Shown here one piece after another: positions 43,021 through 51,667 of a stretch of DNA of 64,000 nucleotides. Under the pieces are notes generated by a model that had not been told where the DNA came from, did no database searches, and saw only the letters and a program-made list of their open reading frames with translations. The position numbers and the translations under genes are program-made. Each line of letters starts with the position of its first letter. Within the stretch, counting starts at the first letter, position 1. Source of the stretch: Lewinella sp. JB7 (lineage in GTDB: Bacteria; Bacteroidota; Bacteroidia; Chitinophagales; Saprospiraceae); NCBI RefSeq assembly GCF_024297185.1, contig NZ_JANCTD010000006.1, positions 1-64,000 of the forward strand, written 5' to 3'.

Positions 43021-43165
43021 TCGCGTCATATTCCTTCGTCTTTCGGTGAGAAAGGACCAGGTTGGTAGCAGGTAGACCGGTAGCGTGCACGGATGGGTAC
43101 TCCCTTCTCCCAAGCACGCGTACCCGCCATTCGCCCACCCTTCTCTCGCCGGCAACCCCGCTACC

Positions 43166-45076
43166 ATGCACCAGTGTACGGCTTTCCTGTTTTTCTGCAT
43201 CTTCCTTTCCGGCCAACTCTCCGCCCAGAGCGCCCCCACCCTATCAACTACCGGGGATGCGGTGATCGTGACCGGGGCGCGGTACGCCCGGCCGGCGGTG
43301 GAGAGTCCGGATCGGGTGACGGTGATCGACTCTGCAACGATCGCGCGATCCGCCGACCTCAGCCAACTCCTCAACGAGCAGGCCGGCATCGTGATCAACG
43401 GGGCGTACAGCAATCCGGGCAAGGACAAGAGCGTCTTCTTGCGCAACGGCGGCAATCAGTACACGCTGATCCTGGTGGACGGGCAACCACTCATCGACCC
43501 GTCCTCCCTGGGCGGGGCGGTCGATCTGCGGCTGCTGTCCCTACGCGGAATCCAGCGAATTGAAATTCTGCGGGGTGCGCGTTCGCTGCTTTACGGATCG
43601 GATGCGGTGGCCGGAGTCATCAATCTCATTACGGAACCCGCCCATACGGCTCCGGCCGGGGATGGCTCTTCCCCCGTCCGCTGGCACCTGCGCGCCGCCG
43701 CCCAACGCTACAATACCTACGAGGGAAGCGTGGCCGCCAGTGGTCGCACCGAAAAACTTGAATACCGCCTCGGTTACGACTACTACACGACCCGGGGACT
43801 CAGTGAAGCGGCCGAACCCGCCTCCGGACAACACGACTTTGACCGCGACGGCGCGCAACGCCATACCTATTCCGCGGGACTGACCTACCGCCCGACCGAA
43901 CACTGGACCATCCGCCCCGCCCTGCGCCACGCGACCTTCGCCGGCGATTACGACGCGGGTCCCTTCACCGATGCGGAAAATACCTACACCAACGAACTGT
44001 GGCTGCCCAGCCTGGCCGCGGACTACGTAAAGGGAAAAACAAGCGCGGGCGTGCGGTACACCTATGCCGCCACGGACCGCATATTCGACGACGCGGCCTT
44101 CGGAAGATCACCCTTCCGGGGGCGGGCCCACCAGGGGGACGCGTACGCCATTTTACGCCCCCGACCCTCGCTTCACCTGACGGCGGGGGCTCAGTTGCGG
44201 CACGAAAAACTCGAGAGCAGCTTCCCCGACGTGCCCAATCTCACCGCCGTCAACCTAGCCCCTTACCTCCAGTTTAACTGGATTCCCGCCGAGCGGTGGC
44301 TGGTGGAAGCGGGATACCGGTACAACCACCACGGCGATTTCGGGGGGCAGAGTAATTATTCGGTGGCGGTCGGCGCGCGGGCCAGCGAACGACTCGGTTT
44401 CCGGGCCTCCGTAGCCAGCGCCTTTCAGAGCCCGACCCCCGATCAGCTCGGCGGTCCCTTCGGCGCGAACCCCGAGCTACAGCCCCAGGTGTCGACCTCC
44501 GTCGAGGTGGGTGCCCGACTGGACGACCCCACCGGAAAGTTTCGGATCGACCTGGCCGTCTTTCAGCGCAACATCGAGCAGCTGATCGTCTACGATTTTC
44601 AGGAGGGCTACCTGAACCGGGACGCGCTGCGCGACCGGGGGATAGAGCTCGAAGCCGCCGTGCGTATCGGCCAGCGCTTCCACCTGAGCGGCAACCTGAC
44701 CTACGTGAGCGGGAGACTGCGGGAGCAGACCGCACCCGACCAGGTCACCGAAACCACGGACTTTCCCCGCCGGCCACGGTTAACCTCCTTTGCGGGAGTT
44801 ACTTACCGGGCGGAATCGCCCTTTCTGCTGCGCCTGACCGGAAGCTACACCGGGGAGCGGCAGGATCTGATCTTCGACGAAAATTTCGCCCCCCTGCGTC
44901 CTACCCTTGAACCCTACGCACTCGTGAACGTCTACACCGAGTACCGCTTCGGCGGCGCGCGCGGACTGACCGTTTTCGGTGAGGTACAAAACCTCACGGA
45001 TAGTGATTTCGTGGAAGTAAGCGGATTCAGTACGGTCGGCATCGTGCCCCGGCTGGGCGTGGCTTACGACCTGTAA
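43166..45076 (+). CDS. TonB-dependent cobalamin receptor (BtuB-like)
   Basis: ATG 43166 starts a signal peptide (MHQCTAFLFFCIFLSGQLSA); the upstream open frame has no signal. The 636-residue protein has a plug domain with TonB-box-like DAVIVTGARYARPAV, QLLNEQAGIVINGAYSNPG, LRNGGNQYTLILVDGQPLID, GIQRIEILRGARSLLYGSDA and a 22-strand barrel ending in GIVPRLGVAYDL, with an aromatic-type C-terminal strand. The riboswitch upstream argues that its substrate is cobalamin or a corrinoid, which is the usual arrangement in Bacteroidota. No TonB, ExbB or BtuF gene is nearby. Confidence 0.92.
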   Translation: MHQCTAFLFFCIFLSGQLSAQSAPTLSTTGDAVIVTGARYARPAVESPDRVTVIDSATIARSADLSQLLNEQAGIVINGAYSNPGKDKSVFLRNGGNQYTLILVDGQPLIDPSSLGGAVDLRLLSLRGIQRIEILRGARSLLYGSDAVAGVINLITEPAHTAPAGDGSSPVRWHLRAAAQRYNTYEGSVAASGRTEKLEYRLGYDYYTTRGLSEAAEPASGQHDFDRDGAQRHTYSAGLTYRPTEHWTIRPALRHATFAGDYDAGPFTDAENTYTNELWLPSLAADYVKGKTSAGVRYTYAATDRIFDDAAFGRSPFRGRAHQGDAYAILRPRPSLHLTAGAQLRHEKLESSFPDVPNLTAVNLAPYLQFNWIPAERWLVEAGYRYNHHGDFGGQSNYSVAVGARASERLGFRASVASAFQSPTPDQLGGPFGANPELQPQVSTSVEVGARLDDPTGKFRIDLAVFQRNIEQLIVYDFQEGYLNRDALRDRGIELEAAVRIGQRFHLSGNLTYVSGRLREQTAPDQVTETTDFPRRPRLTSFAGVTYRAESPFLLRLTGSYTGERQDLIFDENFAPLRPTLEPYALVNVYTEYRFGGARGLTVFGEVQNLTDSDFVEVSGFSTVGIVPRLGVAYDL

Positions 45077-45119
45077 CCCGTCCGGTCGCGCGGCCGAGCT
45101 CCCCTTTACGACCTTGCCC

Positions 45120-45989
45120 ATGAACCGACACACCACCGACCAGCTCACCGATGGCCTCTTCATTTGCCTGGGCGTGCTCAGCGCCGCCTTCGGCCTCAAG
45201 GGGCTTTTGTTGCCGAGCCAGTTCATCGACGGTGGCGTTACCGGGGTGTGTTTGCTGCTGGCCAACAGTCTGGGTTGGTCGCTTCCCGTACTGCTGGTGG
45301 TGATCAACGTGCCCTTCCTCATGCTCGCGCGGGTGGTGATCGGACGTACGTTTGCCATCAAAACGGCCATTGCGATCGGCCTGCTGGCCATAGCCGTCGG
45401 GGCCATCAACTTTCCTTTCCTGACCGAGGACCGCTTACTGGTGGCTATTTTCGGGGGCTTCTTCATCGGTACGGGCATCGGCCTCAGCATGCGCGGAGGC
45501 GGCGTACTGGACGGTACGGAGGTGCTCGCCATCTTCCTTAGCCGCAAGGTGGGCGCCAAGGTCAGCGACTGGGTGATCCTCATCAACGTGGTGATCTTTC
45601 TCGCGGCGGCGGCCATCCTCTCGGTGGAGCAGGCACTGTACTCCTTACTGACCTACATCGTAGCCTCCAAGGCGCTCGACTTTATCATCGACGGGGTGGA
45701 GGAATACACGGGGGTCACCATCATCAGCAAGCAGAACATCGCCATTCGTACGGCACTCATCGAGCAGATCGGCTGCGGGGTAACCATCTACCGCGGCCAG
45801 GGTGGATTCGGGTATACGGGTCGCAAGGATGAGGACCACGACATTCTCTACGTCGTCATTACGCGTCTCGAAATCCGCAAACTGACGCTGCTGGTCCAGG
45901 ACATCGATGCCCGTGCGTTCATCACGATGTCGAGCATCAGCGACGTGCACGGCGGCATGATCAAGCGCCGCCCGCTGGTGGACGACTGA
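45120..45989 (+). CDS. YitT-family membrane protein (DUF161-DUF2179)
   Basis: ATG 45120 is favoured over a TTG two codons upstream. The 289-residue protein has five or six hydrophobic segments in the first 190 residues (GVLSAAFGLKGLLLPSQFID, GWSLPVLLVVINVPFLMLA, GGFFIGTGIGLSMRGGGVLD, DWVILINVVIFLAAAAILSV) and a soluble DUF2179 domain at about 210-285 (GVTIISKQNIAIRTALIEQI, GVTIYRGQGGFGYTGRKDED). Family role is uncertain; DUF2179 may bind a small ligand. It follows the TonB receptor by 43 bp and converges on the DtxR-type gene. Confidence 0.92.
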   Translation: MNRHTTDQLTDGLFICLGVLSAAFGLKGLLLPSQFIDGGVTGVCLLLANSLGWSLPVLLVVINVPFLMLARVVIGRTFAIKTAIAIGLLAIAVGAINFPFLTEDRLLVAIFGGFFIGTGIGLSMRGGGVLDGTEVLAIFLSRKVGAKVSDWVILINVVIFLAAAAILSVEQALYSLLTYIVASKALDFIIDGVEEYTGVTIISKQNIAIRTALIEQIGCGVTIYRGQGGFGYTGRKDEDHDILYVVITRLEIRKLTLLVQDIDARAFITMSSISDVHGGMIKRRPLVDD

Positions 45990-45997
45990 CCCCTGCC

Positions 45998-46648
45998 CTA
46001 CCCCACCAACAGTTTGCTGGCCACGACCTTACTGAGTACTTCGCGGTCGTGCCCCGGATAGGAAACGGTGAGGGAGCCGTCGAATTCCTCCCGCCGGTGG
46101 ATCGTCAGCTCCGTGCGCAGACTGAGGTCGCGGTCGTTCAGAAAGTGCAGGAAGTCGCTGGAGGAGTGCTCCAGACCGGTAATGGTGACCGTTTCCCCGA
46201 CGAGGCACTCGTCGAGCCGGCGGTGGTCGGGCGACTGTATCTCCCCCTCGGCGGTGGGAATGGGCGAACCGTGGGGGTCGACCGTGGGGTGCCCCATCAG
46301 TTTATCCATTCGCGTGAAGAAGTCCGGACTGTCGACGTGCTCGATCTGCTCGGCAATGTGGTGTACTTCCTCCCAGCCGAAACCCATAACCTCCACGAGG
46401 AACATTTCGGTGAGCCGGTGCTTCCGGACCACGAGGGCGGCGGCCTTGCGACCGGCGGGCGTAAGGCGCAGGGGTTGGTACCGCCGGTACTCCACGAGTC
46501 CCCGGTCGCTGAGCTTACGCACCATACTGTTTACGGAGGGCGTACTCACTCCGAGGGCCTTTCCCAGTTCCGAAATACCGGCTTTTCCGTCTTCGTCGGT
46601 CAGGGAAAGGAGTGCCTTGAGGTAGTTTTCTTCCGTTGGGGTAGCCAT
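45998..46648 (-). CDS. DtxR/MntR-family metal-dependent repressor
   Basis: The start ATG 46646-46648 (MATPTEENYLKALLSLTDED) opens the typical wHTH; a longer frame exists but begins in non-coding sequence. The 216-residue protein has the winged helix (GISELGKALGVSTPSVNSMV, LVEYRRYQPLRLTPAGRKAA), the dimerisation and metal-binding domain (RKHRLTEMFLVEVMGFGWEE, VHHIAEQIEHVDS, MGHPTVDPHGSPIP) with His/Glu/Asp ligands, and an FeoA/SH3-like C-terminal domain. It should repress iron or manganese transport genes when metal is bound. No transporter gene is adjacent. Convergent with YitT. Confidence 0.93.
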   Translation of the reverse strand: MATPTEENYLKALLSLTDEDGKAGISELGKALGVSTPSVNSMVRKLSDRGLVEYRRYQPLRLTPAGRKAAALVVRKHRLTEMFLVEVMGFGWEEVHHIAEQIEHVDSPDFFTRMDKLMGHPTVDPHGSPIPTAEGEIQSPDHRRLDECLVGETVTITGLEHSSSDFLHFLNDRDLSLRTELTIHRREEFDGSLTVSYPGHDREVLSKVVASKLLVG

Positions 46649-46652
46649 ACGG

Positions 46653-46690
46653 CAAAGATAAACGAGGCCGCAAATCCGGTACACCGGATT
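46653..46690 (-). promoter_or_regulatory. DtxR-type gene promoter and palindrome
   Basis: On the minus strand a TATCTTTG box (46653-46660) fits TAnnTTTG and lies 4 nt upstream of the ATG. AATCCGGT-AC-ACCGGATT (46673-46690) is a perfect 18-bp palindrome about 12 bp further upstream, near where the -33 element would be. An autoregulatory operator for the repressor is the simplest reading. Confidence 0.6.
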
Positions 46691-46914
46691 CCCCAATGGA
46701 TTGGCTACACACAAAGAGCCCCCACCGGAACGGCGAGGGCTTAAAACGTGTCATTTTGTAGCAAAGTATAAAGTGAGTTCTGTGAAATTGGGGCGATCGC
46801 GGAGTTAGTGCGGTGCCATTTTCTTGGGTGTGCCTGTGTATGTAGCCTGTAGACAATCGAATAGACGCCGACCCGGCGGGAGGTCACCACGGTGAGCGAT
46901 TTATTTTTCATTTT
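46691..46914. other. Intergenic region between DtxR-type and DUF5682 genes
   Basis: No coding frame is convincing. It includes the hairpin at 46715-46742 and an otherwise AT-richer stretch with no recognised RNA. Confidence 0.5.
46715..46742 (-). terminator. Possible terminator hairpin
   Basis: AGCCC..CCG-loop-CGG..GGGCT forms an imperfect stem (about 9 of 11 positions pair). On the minus strand it is followed by CTTTGTGTG. It may end transcripts from the DUF5682 gene, 170 bp after its stop. Confidence 0.35.
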
Positions 46915-49200
46915 TTAGGCCATCCATTCCAGCAGCCGGTCCACGAGCGGATCGGGCGGCGGCGGTGGCTCCGGAGCAGTTGCCGGAACGGCGGCGGCAA
47001 CATCGGTGGTGGTCATGTCCATCAGACGACGGCGGTCGTACACGGAAAAGGTAGCGAAGGTGCGGCGCAGCATCGGCAGTACGCTCTCGAAGTCGTCCCA
47101 GGCCAGGCCGGCCACCCACGCGTCGATCAACCCATACAGGGGGGGATGGTGCAGGAGTAATTGACCGCTTCCGTGAAGAAATCCGCCGATCCAGTCCGCG
47201 ACGGCGGCGGCTCCGTGGGCCCGGGACAGTGCCCGCGAAAACCGCCGGGCGGCCTCGTCGGCGGAAATTACCTCCCGGTCATAGAGGATCCGCAGGCAGT
47301 GTCCCTCCACGCCCGGATTTACCGACGGGGCGGCGGCGGTACGGGCCAATCCGCTCAGCCAGATATCATCCAACGGTTCGTTGTCCAGTTGGGCCAGGTG
47401 ATAGTTGGCCGCGGAGAGAAGCCGCAGCAATTCCTCTCCTCTTTCCGCGTCGATGTGAGTGGCCGCGGCGGGCAATCCGGCCACCACGCGGGGCACCAGT
47501 TCGTCAATAACGACTAGTAGCGCGGTGGTATCGGTTTTGCGGCTGTCGCCGTAGCGACTCGTCCGGACCAGGGCGGGCAGGGCGGCCAGCAGGGAAGGCA
47601 CGTCGGTGGTCGCGGCGGCCCGGGCACGCAGCAGTTCCATCATCCGCGGCACCACTTCGGGGAGGGCGGCGCGCAGACACTGCAGGGTGAGATCGGCCAG
47701 TGCCCCGACGCCGGTAAGGGTAGCCGCCCGTTCGCGGGCGTAAGCGGCGGCGGCGGCGGCAACCGTATTTCCGTAACTCCCCCGTTCGAGGACCAGCAGG
47801 CTAAATTCCGGTTGCCACTCCATAAGCCACACTTCCCGAAAACTGCTGAGGCTATCGGGGCCACCGGGTTGGAGTTTGCCCCAGCGGATGTCGAGCAGGT
47901 TGAGGCGGTGCAGCAAGTGACTCTTGCGCAGGTCGCTGGACTGCCGCAGATCGATGCCGCCCCGGGGATCGGATTTCGTTGCCTTCAGGTAGTGCTGCCC
48001 CGCCCGCTCCCAGAGCTTGCTCATGCGGGTACTCTTGATCTCGGCCCGGAGATCTTCCAGCAGGGGGACGGTGGTCACGTCCGGAAGCACGAAGCCCACC
48101 TCCTCGCCAACGGTCAGCCGGCGGTGAATGAGATCGAGGCGTTCCCGCTTTCCGGCGGCCAGGGTACTGAGTACGGCCTGTTCGAGTTCGTCGATCCCGG
48201 GACGTTCGTGGCCCCGCAGGGTGGCCAGCGTGGTCGCCAGGGCTACCCCTTCCGTTGCCATGGCGGGGCTACCGTCGAAATCCTGCTCCCGCAGGAGTAT
48301 TCCGGCCTGGGCCATGTACCGGTCTACGGCGCGGTCCGGAAAGTCGAAGAGCGTCGCGTACCAGGCCGGCGAGGTCACGCCGGCGCCGTAGCCTCCTTCC
48401 CGGCTCAGGCGGGGAAACGACCACGGCACCCACGCCTGGCTGACCTTCACCTTCGGCAGCCCCCGCAGAATTGCCTTGTCGGTGCCGGCTTTGTGGATGG
48501 TGGTATCGTGCACCGCGGGTCCGTGCCAGGCCCCCACAACGATGGCGATGCGTTCGAATCCCTGCTTAAGCGCCTTGCGAATCTCACCCCGCATGTAGGC
48601 TTCCCGTTGTTCATTCTCGGCGTCGGAGGCTTCGGGGAAGGTAGCCCGCAGGTCGGACACCAGTTCCAGGATAGCGGCGAAGGTCTGCTCACCGTCGCGG
48701 TCACCGCGTTCCAGCGTAGCGTCCCACCAACTTTCACTGTCGGGATAACCGGCCAGTTCGGCCAGCACGGAGAGGGGGTCGCGCCGCAGTTGGGCGCGGA
48801 GTTCCGCGCGGGTTTTTCCGGGGATGGGTGAGGGCTCGTCAATTTTGGGTTCGGGGAAGAGGGAAAGTGGTTTTTCCTCCCGTTGCGCCAGGTAGATCTG
48901 GGCCGGCAGATCGATGGGGCGTACCTCCACGTCGGCGTCGCGGGCCCAGTCGAGGGCCTGGTACTCGGGACTGAAGCGCGCGAAGGGGTAAAAGCTCGCA
49001 CGTTCGATGTCGCGGGCTTCGTACAGCACGAGGGCGAGGGGCGGCAACATACCCGGCTCGGTCAGTTGCAGAAGGGCGGGCAGACTGTCGGCGGGCGCTT
49101 CCAGTAAAATGAGGTCGGGCTGCCAACGCTCCAGCTCTCCACGCAGGCGGCGGGCCGAACCGGGACCGTGGTGGCGAATACCGTAGGTACGCGTTTGCAT
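46915..49200 (-). CDS. DUF5682 family protein (MoxR/VWA system)
   Basis: The 761-residue cytoplasmic protein begins MQTRTYGIRHHGPGSARRLR, the hallmark start of DUF5682, and continues with LILLEAPADSLPALL, IAIVVGAWHGPAVHD, KVSQAWVPWSFPRLSREGGY, GAGVTSPAWYATLF and WGKLQPGGPDSLSSFREVW. In many bacteria DUF5682 genes sit in an operon with a MoxR ATPase, a VWA (CoxE-like) protein and a SWIM zinc-finger protein. Here the VWA gene is near on the other strand and the MoxR gene is 36 kb away; no SWIM-domain gene is visible in the window. No reaction is known. Confidence 0.88.
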   Translation of the reverse strand: MQTRTYGIRHHGPGSARRLRGELERWQPDLILLEAPADSLPALLQLTEPGMLPPLALVLYEARDIERASFYPFARFSPEYQALDWARDADVEVRPIDLPAQIYLAQREEKPLSLFPEPKIDEPSPIPGKTRAELRAQLRRDPLSVLAELAGYPDSESWWDATLERGDRDGEQTFAAILELVSDLRATFPEASDAENEQREAYMRGEIRKALKQGFERIAIVVGAWHGPAVHDTTIHKAGTDKAILRGLPKVKVSQAWVPWSFPRLSREGGYGAGVTSPAWYATLFDFPDRAVDRYMAQAGILLREQDFDGSPAMATEGVALATTLATLRGHERPGIDELEQAVLSTLAAGKRERLDLIHRRLTVGEEVGFVLPDVTTVPLLEDLRAEIKSTRMSKLWERAGQHYLKATKSDPRGGIDLRQSSDLRKSHLLHRLNLLDIRWGKLQPGGPDSLSSFREVWLMEWQPEFSLLVLERGSYGNTVAAAAAAYARERAATLTGVGALADLTLQCLRAALPEVVPRMMELLRARAAATTDVPSLLAALPALVRTSRYGDSRKTDTTALLVVIDELVPRVVAGLPAAATHIDAERGEELLRLLSAANYHLAQLDNEPLDDIWLSGLARTAAAPSVNPGVEGHCLRILYDREVISADEAARRFSRALSRAHGAAAVADWIGGFLHGSGQLLLHHPPLYGLIDAWVAGLAWDDFESVLPMLRRTFATFSVYDRRRLMDMTTTDVAAAVPATAPEPPPPPDPLVDRLLEWMA

Positions 49201-49220
49201 GCCGTGAAGGTACGGCCCGC

Positions 49221-49228
49221 TATCTTTG
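49221..49228 (+). promoter_or_regulatory. Candidate -7 box for the serine hydrolase-VWA pair
   Basis: TATCTTTG fits TAnnTTTG, 10 nt before the ATG at 49239. A TTTG at 49194-49197 is 23 nt upstream, slightly longer than the usual spacing. Confidence 0.45.
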
Positions 49229-49238
49229 GTGCTTCGCT

Positions 49239-50564
49239 ATGCACACCTCCCCCCTCAAACGCTGGCTCGTCGGCATTATCCTTTTCGCCACTCTCCTCTT
49301 CGCCGCCTTTTTGTGGCTCAAACCCCTGCTTCGCATCGGAGGCGGCTACGCGGCCAAACACGCCTGCAGCTGCCACTTCCTCCAGGGCAGGGAGCTGGAG
49401 GAGATCAGCACCCACGACCTGAACTTCAGCGTACTGGGTTGGTACGACCTCGCACGGAAGGGGACGGTAGTGCAGGCGGACTTTTTCGGGCTCGTACGGC
49501 GAGAAGCCCATTACCTCGAAGGAAGGGGCTGCGTGCTGATCAACGCTCCGACGGAAGATTTTCCGCCGGCCGACGCCGTTTTCCGCCCGGCTCGGGAACC
49601 CAGTGAACTTGACTATGACCCCTTTGATCGTGATGCGCTGGAAGATGCGCTCGATTTCGGCATGCAGCCCGTCCCCGGCGGCCGTGCCCGGGGGATCGTA
49701 GTTTTGAAGAACGGAGTGATGATCGGGGAGGCCTACGCCCCGGGATACGATGCCACCACGCCCCTACTCGGCTGGTCGATGACTAAGTCGCTGACCGGGA
49801 TGGCGGTGGGTGCCTGGCTTGCCCGCTCGCTTCCGGATGATACCGCACCCGCGCCCCCGCCCGAACGCCTGACCGGACTGTTTCCCGAAGCATGGACGGA
49901 TAAACGCGCCGAAATCTCCCTGGCCGATTTGCTGCACATGAATTCCGGCCTGGCCTGGAATGAGGGCTACGGCAGTATTACGGACGCAACCGTCATGCTG
50001 CACGAACGGCCCGACTTTGCCGACTTCGCCATGCGCAGTCAGTTAATCGAAGAACCGGGGACCACCTGGAATTACTCCAGCGGCACCACGAACCTCCTGA
50101 TGGAATACCTGCGCCGGGAGACTGGTAGTAACGAGGCCCTGCATACCTACCTCGACGAATTGTTCGGCAGCGTTGCCCCCAGCCTCCTCATCGAACCCGA
50201 CCAGAGCGGTCGACCCGTCGGCAGCAGCTACGGTTGGGCCACCGCCCACGACTGGGCCCGCCTCGGGCAGTTGATGCTCCAGGACGGCATCTGGGAAGGC
50301 GACACCCTCCTTCCCCCCGGCTGGATCGACTACATGCGCGAACCGGCAGCCGGCAGCAACGGCGAATACGGGGCCCAACTCTGGCTCCCCGGCCCCGACA
50401 CCCCGTCCCTGCCCGCCGATGCTTACATGATGCGCGGCTTTCAGGACCAGCGGGTGATTGTAATCCCCAGCCGCCAACTGGTCATTGCCCGCCTGGGACA
50501 CGGGGACGACAAGGTAACCGACTTCGACGGGCTCATTCGCCGCATCCTAGAGGCCGATGAGTGA
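49239..50564 (+). CDS. Membrane-anchored serine hydrolase (beta-lactamase/class C type)
   Basis: The 441-residue protein has an N-terminal hydrophobic helix (WLVGIILFATLLFAAFLWL) and then a beta-lactamase-related domain: S180-M-T-K183 is the SxxK nucleophile motif (WSMTKSLTGMAVG), Y279-S-S is the YxN/YxS motif (WNYSSGTTN), and RLGHGDD near the end is the HxG-like element. Substrates of this family include D-amino peptides, esters and muropeptides. Its last 8 bp overlap the VWA gene start, so they are probably co-transcribed, although this family is not a known DUF5682-system member. Confidence 0.88.
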   Translation: MHTSPLKRWLVGIILFATLLFAAFLWLKPLLRIGGGYAAKHACSCHFLQGRELEEISTHDLNFSVLGWYDLARKGTVVQADFFGLVRREAHYLEGRGCVLINAPTEDFPPADAVFRPAREPSELDYDPFDRDALEDALDFGMQPVPGGRARGIVVLKNGVMIGEAYAPGYDATTPLLGWSMTKSLTGMAVGAWLARSLPDDTAPAPPPERLTGLFPEAWTDKRAEISLADLLHMNSGLAWNEGYGSITDATVMLHERPDFADFAMRSQLIEEPGTTWNYSSGTTNLLMEYLRRETGSNEALHTYLDELFGSVAPSLLIEPDQSGRPVGSSYGWATAHDWARLGQLMLQDGIWEGDTLLPPGWIDYMREPAAGSNGEYGAQLWLPGPDTPSLPADAYMMRGFQDQRVIVIPSRQLVIARLGHGDDKVTDFDGLIRRILEADE

Positions 50565-51657
50565 TTACGATGAGTACCGCCGCAAGTGGCGGCTGATCCT
50601 CGGCCAGGATGCGCAGGGGGAAGCCGGCAGTCCCGAGCTCGACGCCCGGGCCACGGGAATGGACGCCACGCTGGAAGCCCTGTACAACGCCGACGAGCGC
50701 AGGGGTGGGCTCGGCCCCTCCAACCCCAACGTCAACCGCTGGCTCGGCGACATCCGCAAGTACTTCCCCACCGATACGGTACAGCTGTTGCAACGCGACG
50801 CGCTCGAGCGACTGGGGCTCCAGGAAATGTTGCTGGAACCCGAATTATTGGAGACCATCCAACCCGACGTGCACCTGGTCGGCACTCTCCTCAGCCTGAA
50901 GAACGTGCTGCCCGAGCGCAGCCGGGAAACCGCCCGCGTGGTCGTCCGGCGGGTCGTGGAACAAATCGAGCGACAGCTGCGACAACCCCTGCTGCAGGCC
51001 GTTAGCGGTCGGCGGCGACAGCAGGTACGCAACCGAAGGCCCCGCCACCCCGACATCGACTGGGACCAGACGATCCGGGTAAACATGAAACACTACCAAC
51101 CGGAGTTTCGGACCATACTGCCCGTGAATCTTCGCGGTCAGAAGCGCAGTAAGCCAGGCCTGAAGCACGTCATTTTGCTGATCGACCAGAGCGGTTCCAT
51201 GGCCACGTCGGTGGTCTACGCGGGTGTACTCTCGTGCATCATGGCCAGTCTGCCGAGCGTAAAGACCCACGTCGTCGCCTTCGATACCAGCGTGGTGGAC
51301 CTGACCGCCCGTCTACCCGATCCCATCGAACTGCTTTTTGCCCTGCAACTGGGTGGTGGCACCGATATCGGTCGTGCCCTTCGCTACGCCGAACAACTCA
51401 ACGTGGCTCCCCGCGATACGGTACTCGTGCTGCTCAGCGACCTCTTTGAAGGAGGGGCGGTGGCCGGCATGATGCAATCGGTCCGCCGGCTCGTGCATAC
51501 GGGGCTCACCTTCCTTCCCGTCCTGGCCCTCAACGATCAGGGGGCGCCGGCCTTCGACCGGGAAGTCGCGGCCCTGCTCACGGAGATGGGCCTGAAACCC
51601 TTTGCCGCCACGCCGGACGCCTTTCCGGAGTTGCTGGCGCGGGCGCTATACGGCTGA
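50557..51657 (+). CDS. VWA-domain (CoxE-like) protein
   Basis: The 366-residue cytoplasmic protein begins MSDYDEYRRKWRLILGQDAQ, has a helical N-terminal part and a C-terminal VWA domain with the MIDAS motif DQSGS (D210, S212, S214; HVILLIDQSGSMATSVVYA), FDTSVVDLTARLPDP and GGGTDIGRALRYAEQL. VWA proteins of this type pair with MoxR ATPases; the matching ATPase in this window is at 10576-11655. Start overlaps the preceding stop by 8 bp. Confidence 0.9.
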   Translation: MSDYDEYRRKWRLILGQDAQGEAGSPELDARATGMDATLEALYNADERRGGLGPSNPNVNRWLGDIRKYFPTDTVQLLQRDALERLGLQEMLLEPELLETIQPDVHLVGTLLSLKNVLPERSRETARVVVRRVVEQIERQLRQPLLQAVSGRRRQQVRNRRPRHPDIDWDQTIRVNMKHYQPEFRTILPVNLRGQKRSKPGLKHVILLIDQSGSMATSVVYAGVLSCIMASLPSVKTHVVAFDTSVVDLTARLPDPIELLFALQLGGGTDIGRALRYAEQLNVAPRDTVLVLLSDLFEGGAVAGMMQSVRRLVHTGLTFLPVLALNDQGAPAFDREVAALLTEMGLKPFAATPDAFPELLARALYG

Positions 51658-51667
51658 GATGCAGTTC

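Noticed and set aside
42832-43455. N-terminal extension of the P1 peptidase frame
   Set aside because: It runs antisense through the riboswitch and the TonB receptor start. The GTG at 42831 gives a proper signal peptide.
46715-46860. Small RNA ending in the 46715-46742 hairpin
   Set aside because: No convincing promoter at consensus spacing and no match to SRP RNA, tmRNA or 6S RNA features; kept only as a possible terminator.
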